Of a stretch of 34,564 nt of DNA, positions 7,330-13,839 are shown in pieces. The stretch lies in contig JAKFYD010000068.1 in assembly GCA_021731025.1 (NCBI GenBank), forward strand, positions 1 to 34,564, given 5' to 3'. The translations under genes were made by a program, and so were the position numbers. The notes beneath the pieces are model-generated. The model ran no database searches. It was not told where the DNA came from and saw nothing but the letters and a program-made list of their open reading frames with translations. Source of the DNA: Pseudobdellovibrionaceae bacterium. Its GTDB lineage: Bacteria; Bdellovibrionota; Bdellovibrionia; Bdellovibrionales; Bdellovibrionaceae. Position 1 is the stretch's first letter. Each line of letters opens with the position of its first letter.

Positions 7330-8014
7330 ACCATTTCAATATTTTCTAGTTCATGAGCACAAGCGGATCCTTTTGTTTGAAAGCCAGTTCCAGTTTTTCA
7401 CACAACGGGATTGCTTAAGACACTACGAAAAAGGTATCGCCAAAGGCATATTTGGCTTTGATCGCTCCCGGGTCGGCCAGGTCTGGGCTAGCTTGGCTCT
7501 ATGGGGATTGATTGGTCGAGTGAATCCGGTTGAGGTGGTGAGAGCCCTGTGCGCGTTTGGATGTGAATTGCAACGGAACCACCAAGGCGAAGTCATCGTA
7601 CTTCAAAAGTCATTTTATCCCGTCACGTATTATCTTCCAGTTTCGCAAGGAGAAACTCCTGGCTTGAGACATCATTTTCATAAATCCTTAGTCAAGGGCG
7701 ACGAAGATCACATTCCGCTCTTGTTAGAACTCAAAGACCGACTGGTGTTGGGGCATTATTATTCGACTGAAGAATTGGATGCGGATCAACAGCTTCCGGC
7801 CTTTTGCTCCAAGTTGGAAAACGACCTGTGCTTTGTGACCGGAATATATCAATCAATGTTATCGACGCTATTTTATGAAGGCCTAGAAATTCGAGCTGAG
7901 ACCCATGGAAAGAACATCCTGCTTGCTAGAAACGATTTGAGTAAAAATACTCTGACCGGAATTGAAGGTGAGCAAACCCTATTTTTCGTAGGTCAAGCCA
8001 AGAGAGCAGCATAA
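7319..8014 (+). CDS. Hypothetical protein, coupled to the outer-membrane protein gene
   Basis: The ATG at 7319 overlaps the end of the preceding gene, so the two are translationally coupled; an ATG at 7274 is less likely. The 231-residue product has no signal peptide and no clear membrane segment. It is rich in aromatic residues and His (FQYFLVHEHKRILLFESQFQFF; LRHHFHKSL). The segment GIFGFDRSRVGQVWASLALWGLIGR (about 38-62) may be helical. No family is recognised. It contains copy C of the GTTTCGCA palindrome within its coding sequence (PVSQGETP). It converges with the nuclease gene, with three bases between them. Confidence 0.65.
   Translation: MDSKPFQYFLVHEHKRILLFESQFQFFTQRDCLRHYEKGIAKGIFGFDRSRVGQVWASLALWGLIGRVNPVEVVRALCAFGCELQRNHQGEVIVLQKSFYPVTYYLPVSQGETPGLRHHFHKSLVKGDEDHIPLLLELKDRLVLGHYYSTEELDADQQLPAFCSKLENDLCFVTGIYQSMLSTLFYEGLEIRAETHGKNILLARNDLSKNTLTGIEGEQTLFFVGQAKRAA
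7640..7657 (+). repeat. Dispersed GTTTCGCA imperfect palindrome, copy C
   Basis: GTTTCGCAAGGAGAAACT lies inside the 231-residue hypothetical gene, where it encodes VSQGET. With its preceding CA it differs from copy A at one base in 20. Its presence in coding sequence argues that the match could partly be chance or that the gene has taken up the element. Confidence 0.4.
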
Positions 8015-8017
8015 GAA

Positions 8018-8848
8018 TCATTTAAGTTCTTTCGCCAACTCGCGCTTAACTTTGACTGGACATTTCGAATCCAAGAATAAAGTGTGTGCTTCATCTACCA
8101 AAGCTAGGTTCAAGCCAAACTTTTCAACAACAAAGGTATCGATTTCTTTAAGAGTCATATTACAGGCTATTGTTTTGCACCATAGCGCACGTTTTGTTCG
8201 ATGAATCTGTTTGTCGAGAGCGCCAGATCGTTTGCGAGTCATGGATTTCATCGCTTTATAAAGAAACTGTAAGTCAGTCGATTTTTCATTCGGTATAGAA
8301 ATGGGATATAGTCCAAGGCTTTCAAAATGAGAATACGTGATCATATCTTTTTCCAGTTTGTTGACATGGGAATCACCATCAATCTCAATGACCAATCCAG
8401 AATAACCATTCATTTTTAAGCCGAAGATAACGTAATCGGGTAAATGACATCCAACGACTAACTTTCGGTTCAATTGCTTCGAGTAGTGGTCGGTCGGATA
8501 TATATCAGCATTCTTAAATTCGATATGGGTCTTGGTGAGCTCTTTGAAGGTCTCGAGGAATCTTCTTTCAGCTGGAGTCGATTGAAAACCAGTATGTTCA
8601 AAGCGAGCACTGCACCTATCAAAGTAGAGTTGGCTTGCATGACTGAAAAGGGCGGTGATCATTTCATCAGTGATTAAAGGAAGCGATACGGTCAAGGACT
8701 TCTCTATTTGAGCTCTTCTTAAAACTGTCTTCTTTCTATAGAACTCATTGAGGGTTCGTTGAAGAATAAAGTGGTGACATCCTTTGTTCCATTGTTTGAT
8801 CTTCCTTTTGGTTTCATCCTTTATGTCTTGTTCAAATTGAATATTCAT
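8018..8848 (-). CDS. DUF559/Vsr-like PD-(D/E)XK endonuclease
   Basis: The 276-residue protein carries the DUF559 nuclease pattern in its second half. TPAERRFLETFKEL (E94) corresponds to the family's N-terminal Glu helix. LPDYVIFG gives D138, GLVIEIDGDSH gives E155 and D157 with H161, and KDMITYSHFESLGLYPISI is the usual end of the domain. This fold is related to Vsr and other PD-(D/E)XK nucleases that cut DNA. The N-terminal 85 residues are basic and unrecognised, and about 90 residues follow the domain. It is on the same strand as the C5 methyltransferase but separated by a terminator-like hairpin, so it has its own promoter. It is the candidate restriction or mismatch-repair nuclease of this module. 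Confidence 0.75.
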   Translation of the reverse strand: MNIQFEQDIKDETKRKIKQWNKGCHHFILQRTLNEFYRKKTVLRRAQIEKSLTVSLPLITDEMITALFSHASQLYFDRCSARFEHTGFQSTPAERRFLETFKELTKTHIEFKNADIYPTDHYSKQLNRKLVVGCHLPDYVIFGLKMNGYSGLVIEIDGDSHVNKLEKDMITYSHFESLGLYPISIPNEKSTDLQFLYKAMKSMTRKRSGALDKQIHRTKRALWCKTIACNMTLKEIDTFVVEKFGLNLALVDEAHTLFLDSKCPVKVKRELAKELK

Positions 8849-9061
8849 AAATAATCCATCCTAGAATCACATGTGGTGTGAATCTTGAAAAAGTGTTTTG
8901 TTTTAAAAGCTTAATCAGAAGTGGTGATAAAACTGGAATCAAACTTCTTACAATCCAATTCATCACTCGCAAACTGACTACATTTTTATTTTAACAAGAA
9001 CTTTTGAAAGGTGTTTTTAGGATATGACCTTTTCTAAAAAAATATTCTGACTGGATTTCTA

Positions 9062-9092
9062 AGTAAAAGGAAGGGGGCCATGATAGGCCCCC
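9062..9092 (-). terminator. Rho-independent terminator-like hairpin
   Basis: GGGGGCC at 9073-9079 and GGCCCCC at 9086-9092 form a perfect 7-bp GC stem with a 6-base loop. On the minus strand it is followed by TTCCTTTTACTT. It lies 12 bases after the stop of the 246-residue gene, and should end the methyltransferase transcript before the nuclease gene. Confidence 0.75.
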
Positions 9093-9104
9093 GCAAGGAT
9101 CGCA

Positions 9105-9845
9105 CTATGCTGCTTCAACTTTCTTTGTGTCACTCGAAACAAGCTTGACTGGTTTATCCCTGGTCGGCCTTGTTGATAGCTCTTCAAGAAACAACTTGGC
9201 TTCATTGAGTTGCTCTTCAGAAAGTTTACTCACGATTTGGTAGACTTCCGCTTTCACAAGTTGATAACTTGAACTCTGAGGCGCATGGACTTTCTCCTCT
9301 AGTTTTCCCTCGATTTTTGAACTTGGTTTCCCGAGAAGCTCATCGACTAACTTTCTAGTGGCTGGGCGGGACATACTTGCAAGATTATTTTCTCTTGCAA
9401 TTTCAGCAATCACATCTGGATCACCTACTTGAGCTATAATTGCTAGCTTTTCTCGATCTTTGACTACGCCGAGCTCGGGGTTAGTTTCTAACAGTTCTCC
9501 AGCTGAAATCAGTTTGCTAAAATATGATTTGCTAAATTCTTTGCCAAAAGCTTCATGCAGCTTTGACTTTAACTCCTCATATGTTTTTCCAGTTATCTTT
9601 TTCAAATTGTACACAGTGATTTCAATTCTCGTGCTTAGTGCGGTTTGCTCAGCCTGATGGTCGAACAAATTCTTCACCTCAAATTGAAAGTCACTTGGAA
9701 AGTGAAGAAGCTTTTCAGCGTTTGATAATTTTGAAAAGCTTTCTTTTTCGTCGTGACTAGCATTTGTTGTAAGCTCGATCCATTTAGGATGAAGTTGAAT
9801 CACGTGGCTAAGATATTTGTCATAGTTTAAGTTCTGGTTATTCAT
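9105..9845 (-). CDS. Hypothetical DNA-binding-like protein coupled to the methyltransferase
   Basis: The 246-residue protein is predicted to be mainly helical. Residues about 70-115 (RIEITVYNLKKITGKTYEEL, then FSKSYFSKLISAGELLETNP) resemble the helix-turn-helix arrangement of ParB/KorB- or DUF3102-type proteins, and residues 120-165 continue helical with ASMSRPATRKLVDELLG. The C-terminus is Lys-rich. The start ATG lies one base after the methyltransferase stop and its GGAGGG ribosome-binding site sits in the last methyltransferase codons, so the two are translationally coupled. Function is not established; a specificity, partition or regulatory role is a guess. Confidence 0.65.
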   Translation of the reverse strand: MNNQNLNYDKYLSHVIQLHPKWIELTTNASHDEKESFSKLSNAEKLLHFPSDFQFEVKNLFDHQAEQTALSTRIEITVYNLKKITGKTYEELKSKLHEAFGKEFSKSYFSKLISAGELLETNPELGVVKDREKLAIIAQVGDPDVIAEIARENNLASMSRPATRKLVDELLGKPSSKIEGKLEEKVHAPQSSSYQLVKAEVYQIVSKLSEEQLNEAKLFLEELSTRPTRDKPVKLVSSDTKKVEAA

Positions 9846-9846
9846 A

Positions 9847-10938
9847 TTATTTTCCCTCCGTTAAAATAGTTAAAAGACTTCTCGCTAAAACTTCTGCAAA
9901 CATAGGCGGTACTGCATTTGCTATTTGATGATATTTTTCCTCCATATTCTTTCCCAAGAACTCAAAGTCATATGGGAATGTTTGAATTGTTGCGGCCTCT
10001 CGAACAGAAATTGCTCGATCAAGCCAAGGGTGCCAATGAACGTTTGTGCCTCCATTAAAACTCATCGTTGGCGCAATTTTCGCTGGATTTAGACGCTGAA
10101 CATCCTGCCCTCGCTGTGGAATTCTAATTTTTCCATTTTCACGAGGGATTTTTGGATCATTCATAAGTCCTTTTTCAGCAAGGCGTTTATGCAACTCAAC
10201 TTCACTGAGCTTTTTCAGCGTCTCGAGATTTTCTCCGGGCGCTAAGATTGGCCCAAATATTTTCTGGGTTACATTTGGTGTGATTGATTCACTTCCAGTT
10301 AAATTTCCTGGAATACTCTTAAAAAGCTCATCCACCGTCTGTGCTTGAGCAAATATTTTCTTCGGAAACAGCCTTTTGAGAACAGTTGGATCACCGATCT
10401 TTTTTCCAAAGAATATTACTCGCTTTCGTCGCTGGGGAATTCCAAACTCAGACAGATCAAAAAGTCGATACTCAACTTCATATCCAACTTCTTTGATAGC
10501 ATTTAGCAGAATAGGAAGTGGGTTATCTGGTTGATCTGGTTTGTTGGGATCTTTTTCATCTTTGAAAGTTAATATACCTTGTACGTTTTCAAGAATGAAA
10601 AATCTTGGCTGAATTTTTTGAAGATTCTGAATTGTCTTTAGAAACAACCGACCATTTTCAGATTGCAGAGCGGTGCGAGGACCTGCCGTACTGTAACTCT
10701 GACATGGGGGCCCCCCAATCAATATGTCTGGATGCTTAGGAATTTCATCCCAGAAATGATTTACATCACCTTCTTTTAAATATGAAATATCATGCAGTTT
10801 TCCAAAATTGAGACGGTAAGTTTCGCATGCGCTACTTTCCAGTTCGCTTGCGAACACAATGTCAAAGCCAGCTCGAACAAAACCAAGGTCTAGGCCGCCA
10901 GCACCGGTGAAAAGTGATACTACTTTAAATTTCCTCAT
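9847..10938 (-). CDS. DNA (cytosine-5) methyltransferase
   Basis: The 363-residue protein has the ordered C5-MTase motifs: motif I FTGAGGLDLGF (10-20), motif IV GGPPCQSYS with catalytic C79, motif VI ENV (117-119), motif VIII QRRKRV (169-174), the target-recognition region (about 185-300), motif IX SVREAATIQTFP (311-322) and motif X QIANAVPP (338-345). It transfers a methyl group from SAM to C5 of cytosine in a target site that cannot be read from the sequence. AAGGGGG precedes the ATG. The divergent HTH gene at 11239 and the separate nuclease gene suggest a restriction-modification or solitary-methylase unit. Confidence 0.95.
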   Translation of the reverse strand: MRKFKVVSLFTGAGGLDLGFVRAGFDIVFASELESSACETYRLNFGKLHDISYLKEGDVNHFWDEIPKHPDILIGGPPCQSYSTAGPRTALQSENGRLFLKTIQNLQKIQPRFFILENVQGILTFKDEKDPNKPDQPDNPLPILLNAIKEVGYEVEYRLFDLSEFGIPQRRKRVIFFGKKIGDPTVLKRLFPKKIFAQAQTVDELFKSIPGNLTGSESITPNVTQKIFGPILAPGENLETLKKLSEVELHKRLAEKGLMNDPKIPRENGKIRIPQRGQDVQRLNPAKIAPTMSFNGGTNVHWHPWLDRAISVREAATIQTFPYDFEFLGKNMEEKYHQIANAVPPMFAEVLARSLLTILTEGK

Positions 10939-11238
10939 AACAACCCCCTTTAAAGGTTTAAAAAATTTGAAATACTGAATTAAATGATGGACTTAGACCT
11001 TTGTTGCCTCTGCGATCACGCCCGAGTGTCTGCCATCCTTCTGCTCATTCTTAGTTGCACCAGGGCTGATGGGCCCTTGTTATTAAGTTTTTGTTTTTTT
11101 GATTACTACTCACTGTTACTTGTAATTAATAATAATGCATAGCGGCAAATAAGTCCAGATTAGTAATTATTATTAGCAATTAGGTAATAACTATTTAATA
11201 TTAGTAGTAATTGTTTGTCTCAAAGGGGGATTCAGTTT
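10939..11238. promoter_or_regulatory. Divergent intergenic region between methyltransferase and HTH regulator
   Basis: This 300-base gap holds: a coding-like minus-strand fragment (10993-11079, product ending GVIAEATKV, no start codon); a 5-bp hairpin AGGGC/GCCCT at 11062-11077 followed by a T-rich run to 11100, terminator-like on the plus strand; and an AT-rich block 11101-11215 with repeated ATTACTAC (11102-11109), TTAGTAATTA (11160-11169) and GTAGTAATT (11204-11212). These last are inverted or direct copies of one TAGTAAT core and are good operator candidates for the HTH protein encoded just downstream. No gene is called here. Confidence 0.5.
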
Positions 11239-11595
11239 ATGAGCAGCAAAGCAAAACGATTTGAGGGCAAAACTGATGAGGATAAAAAGAAGAACGTGAT
11301 TGAGTTTCTTGAGTCGGTGAGTTCCAAATTGGGAATCAAAAGAGACGACCTAGCGGTGAAGCTAGGTATAAGTCACTCAGCATTTTACGGCTGGATATAT
11401 AGGAGAGAAATTCCTGGCAAAGCTTATGAAAAGCTTTTGATGATGTTGGATGGTACTTACAAAGACGAGCCCATTTCTGTTGGTGCCGAAATAAAAAGCT
11501 TAGCTAAGCAAGATTTGTCTCAAGTGTCTCTTGATGATCTTGTCGCTGAGATTGAAAAAAGAAACTGGGTTGTTAAGATCGAAAGAAAGGCTTGA
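11239..11595 (+). CDS. Helix-turn-helix regulator divergent from the methyltransferase (possible controller)
   Basis: The ATG at 11239 is preceded by AAAGGGGG, which sets the start; the frame is open 24 bases further up but lacks a ribosome-binding site. The 118-residue product has a lambda-repressor-like helix-turn-helix at about residues 36-66 (GIKRDDLAVKLGISHSAFYG, WIYRREIPGKAYEKL), followed by an acidic linker and a C-terminal helix (DLVAEIEKRNWVVKIE). Its position opposite the methyltransferase with repeated TAGTAAT sequences between them resembles controller proteins of restriction-modification systems, which is inference. Confidence 0.75.
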   Translation: MSSKAKRFEGKTDEDKKKNVIEFLESVSSKLGIKRDDLAVKLGISHSAFYGWIYRREIPGKAYEKLLMMLDGTYKDEPISVGAEIKSLAKQDLSQVSLDDLVAEIEKRNWVVKIERKA

Positions 11596-11651
11596 TCTGG
11601 ACTCAACTTTCTTAAGAAAATAGCCGAAGTCTGTTCATCAACGAGGTATCA

Positions 11652-12077
11652 ATGAAAGACTTCAATCCACAGCTAAACAAAATCTACACTCTTAAAGAAA
11701 TTCAAGAATCATATGGCTTGTTAAGATCGTTTGCGTTCTGGAACAAGAAAAAAGAAGTAAGTGCATTTACACTTAATCCGGATATGAACCCCTCAATAAA
11801 AGATTATAACAATGCTGAGACTCTAAAAATTCTTGTCGCAAAAGGTCCACTAAGAGAATCAAACCTGAAAAGAGTTTTATTGAATCGACTGTATCCTGTC
11901 TTCATTAAACAAGGAACCAATCAGTGGAAGTACATTGGTGCATACAACTATTGTGGCTTCACTACGAACAGACTTGAGATCGCACCTTCACTCAAGGGTC
12001 TAGAGACAAGATTAGATGAAATAGTTTGTGTCATTACTCTTGAGAAAGAAGCTGTTGCTATTAAGAAGGCAGCATAA
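11652..12077 (+). CDS. Hypothetical protein with a WKYIGAY segment
   Basis: The 141-residue protein is not assigned to a family. The segment YPVFIKQGTNQWKYIGAYNY (about residues 72-92) resembles the W-x-Y-x-G-x-Y strand of SRA/YDG-like and DUF6697-like modules that read or accompany DNA modification; this is weak motif similarity only. No signal peptide or membrane segment. GAGG precedes the ATG. It follows the HTH regulator by 56 bases, is probably cotranscribed, and converges with the small recombinase (three bases between stops). Confidence 0.6.
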   Translation: MKDFNPQLNKIYTLKEIQESYGLLRSFAFWNKKKEVSAFTLNPDMNPSIKDYNNAETLKILVAKGPLRESNLKRVLLNRLYPVFIKQGTNQWKYIGAYNYCGFTTNRLEIAPSLKGLETRLDEIVCVITLEKEAVAIKKAA

Positions 12078-12080
12078 ATT

Positions 12081-12692
12081 TTAAAACAAATCCTTCACTT
12101 TGTCCCTATTAGCTTGGGTCAGGTGAAGGTACTGACTGGTAATTGAAATATTAGAATGCCTCAAGTTGTCCCGAACAAAAGTAAGAGACAAGCCCCTGTC
12201 TAAACACAAAGTACCATAGGTGTGCCTAAGTGAATGTATCGAAAGCGTAGCTGGAAGTTCAGTCTGCTTGATCCAAAACTTGAATCTTGAGTGCATGTAA
12301 CATCTGGTGGCCACTCGGTCATTAACGCTAAAAAGATAGTCAGTGGATGTCTTCATCAAGATTGGTTTGGTCGTTTTTAATTCGTCCAGTAGAGCACGTG
12401 ATTTTTTACCAAAATAAACGGAACCTTTTTTACCATTCTTGCTGATTTCAGCTCTGACAATAAGAAAATCTTCGTGTATATCATCCCAGGTCAATTTTAA
12501 CGCTTCAGAAATTCTAAGCCCAGTATTTGCGATCAACGTGAATAAAAAATAGTCCATGGCAACTCTGGTCTCTTTTGGAAGTGGTTTAGATGAGGCTTGA
12601 ATCGCCAACAATGATTTTGCTTTTTCATTTTGGAGTCTTTTGAGAAACCGACTCAACTGGACTTCCGAAAGCACTTTATCCGCATTAATCAT
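12081..12692 (-). CDS. Short tyrosine recombinase lacking a full N-terminal domain
   Basis: The 203-residue protein is nearly all catalytic domain: R60 (NTGLRISEALKLTWDD), K87-region beta-hairpin (EISKNGKKGSVYF), H153 and R156 (IHSLRHTYGT), H179 (NLRHSNISIT) and nucleophile Y188 (SQYLHLT). Only about 45 residues precede it, far less than the usual core-binding domain, so it is either a genuinely small recombinase or a truncated one that regained a start. CGGAGGG precedes the ATG, so translation as annotated is credible. It sits inside the island opened by the larger integrase. Confidence 0.88.
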   Translation of the reverse strand: MINADKVLSEVQLSRFLKRLQNEKAKSLLAIQASSKPLPKETRVAMDYFLFTLIANTGLRISEALKLTWDDIHEDFLIVRAEISKNGKKGSVYFGKKSRALLDELKTTKPILMKTSTDYLFSVNDRVATRCYMHSRFKFWIKQTELPATLSIHSLRHTYGTLCLDRGLSLTFVRDNLRHSNISITSQYLHLTQANRDKVKDLF

Positions 12693-12868
12693 ATTTTTTC
12701 CCTCCGAGATAACAAAACATGATTAATTTTAAGTTGGGTTAAGGATTTCGCAAACGTAAAAATCCAGTAGAGGGCTATATTATTCTAGGAATTAAGAAAT
12801 GTTCAGCGGTACCAAGCGCTTGAGCTCAATTCATCAAATCGAAGCGATGTAACAAAATCTCCGAATTG

Positions 12869-13405
12869 TTAACTGGAACTGTTTGAATTCGATGCAAGTG
12901 TTGAAAGGTCAACCAGGTTTAGACCCCAATTGGTCAGCGCAATAAGATCCTTCGAATGGAAAAGTCTGATTTGAGCTCTTCCTAGCCATATTGTTGCGAA
13001 GTCGATAAATCCAGTTTTGTCTCCGGTGTGAATTAAGCCGTGTTCAATCGTTTTCCCTGGAACTAGAAAATTTACGTTTAGGAAAAACGAATTCTTAGAT
13101 TTCACCTTAAAAGTCACAAGAACTGGTTTTAGATTTGTCAGATCAATCCCTACTAAGCTTTCGACTCTAGAAGATTCAGGCAACGCCCAAAGAAAGCGAG
13201 TGTTGTGCTCATTCAGAGGAAGAATGGGCTCATCGATACTATTCGGTTGCTGGTAGGCTTGCCGTCTTCTAAAATTTCGACATTCTTTGCAGCAAGGATT
13301 GTATCCATCTGGGGAAAGCATGCGAACCCCAAAGAAGTTCAAAGGCAACTGACGCTTGCAAGAAAAGCACAACTTAACTTTTTGATTTTGTGATTCGGTA
13401 CTCAC
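12869..13405 (-). CDS. Zinc-ribbon hypothetical protein
   Basis: The 178-residue product has a four-Cys zinc ribbon at residues 13-46: CFSCKRQLPLNFFG, then YNPCCKECRNFRRRQAY. This resembles the N-terminal CxxC-CxxC knuckle of HNH/endonuclease VII-like proteins, but no HNH catalytic triad is visible after it, and the remaining 130 residues (FLWALPESSRVESLVGIDL, LIHTGDKTGFIDFATIWLG) are unrecognised. The start is GTG with no clear ribosome-binding site, so its exact N-terminus is uncertain. It is the last gene before copy D of the GTTTCGCA palindrome. Confidence 0.6.
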   Translation of the reverse strand: MSTESQNQKVKLCFSCKRQLPLNFFGVRMLSPDGYNPCCKECRNFRRRQAYQQPNSIDEPILPLNEHNTRFLWALPESSRVESLVGIDLTNLKPVLVTFKVKSKNSFFLNVNFLVPGKTIEHGLIHTGDKTGFIDFATIWLGRAQIRLFHSKDLIALTNWGLNLVDLSTLASNSNSSS

Positions 13406-13487
13406 AAAGAGAATTATATCAACTCCGTCAAGGCGAACAGACTCAAAATGAGATCAAAGGGGGGTCTATTTCACAAGTATCGGGCAA

Positions 13488-13503
13488 GTTTCGCATGAGA
13501 AAC
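13488..13503 (+). repeat. Dispersed GTTTCGCA imperfect palindrome, copy D (candidate island end)
   Basis: GTTTCGCATGAGAAAC has the same GTTTC/GAAAC arms with a 6-base spacer. With copy B it shares the direct-repeat form CAAGTTTC-spacer-GAAAC on the plus strand. It lies between the last island gene and the toxin-antitoxin operon. A role as the distal attachment site is a hypothesis. Confidence 0.4.
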
Positions 13504-13573
13504 AATATGGCATCGAATGAGCTTCAGATCGATGCAAGGGCTATAAATTGGATACTTTCGACTGTACTTTTAC

Positions 13574-13592
13574 GTTATACGTATGTTATAAC
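13574..13592. promoter_or_regulatory. Inverted repeat upstream of the toxin-antitoxin operon
   Basis: GTTATA at 13574-13579 and TATAAC at 13587-13592 form a perfect 6-base inverted repeat about 20 bases before the antitoxin start. AbrB-type antitoxins bind such sites to repress their own operon; here this is inference. Confidence 0.4.
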
Positions 13593-13612
13593 TAATGTAG
13601 TACGGAGGATTT

Positions 13613-13834
13613 ATGAGAAAAAAGCTCTCTGCAGTCGGTAATAGCTTTGGTTTGGTCATTGAGAAGCCCATTCTTGAGCTCTTGAAGATTGATCGCGATA
13701 CCGAGCTTGAAATGAGCACAGATGGTGACCGGTTGATTATTGAGCCCATTCGCTCGGGCAAAAAGGGTCTTCGGGCTTCAGCTGAAAAAGTTATGAAGAA
13801 GCATGACTCTTCTTTTAGAAAGCTCGCTAAGTAA
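13613..13834 (+). CDS. AbrB/MazE-type antitoxin
   Basis: The 73-residue protein begins KKLSAVGNSFGLVIEKPILE and continues LKIDRDTELEMSTDGDRLIIEPI, the swapped-hairpin SpoVT/AbrB DNA-binding domain. The C-terminal tail (KVMKKHDSSFRKLAK) resembles the Doc-binding tail of Phd-like antitoxins. GGAGG sits four to five bases before the ATG. It overlaps no other gene and precedes the Doc-family gene by five bases, as expected for an antitoxin-first operon. Confidence 0.88.
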   Translation: MRKKLSAVGNSFGLVIEKPILELLKIDRDTELEMSTDGDRLIIEPIRSGKKGLRASAEKVMKKHDSSFRKLAK

Positions 13835-13839
13835 TTCCA

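Noticed and set aside
11062-11100. Small RNA terminator on the plus strand in the methyltransferase leader
   Set aside because: The 5-bp stem is weak and no promoter-like sequence precedes it; kept only as a note in the regulatory-region entry.
13390-13641. Plus-strand 83-codon frame between the zinc-ribbon gene and the antitoxin
   Set aside because: It spans the antitoxin promoter and inverted repeat, has no ribosome-binding site, and overlaps the antitoxin in another frame.
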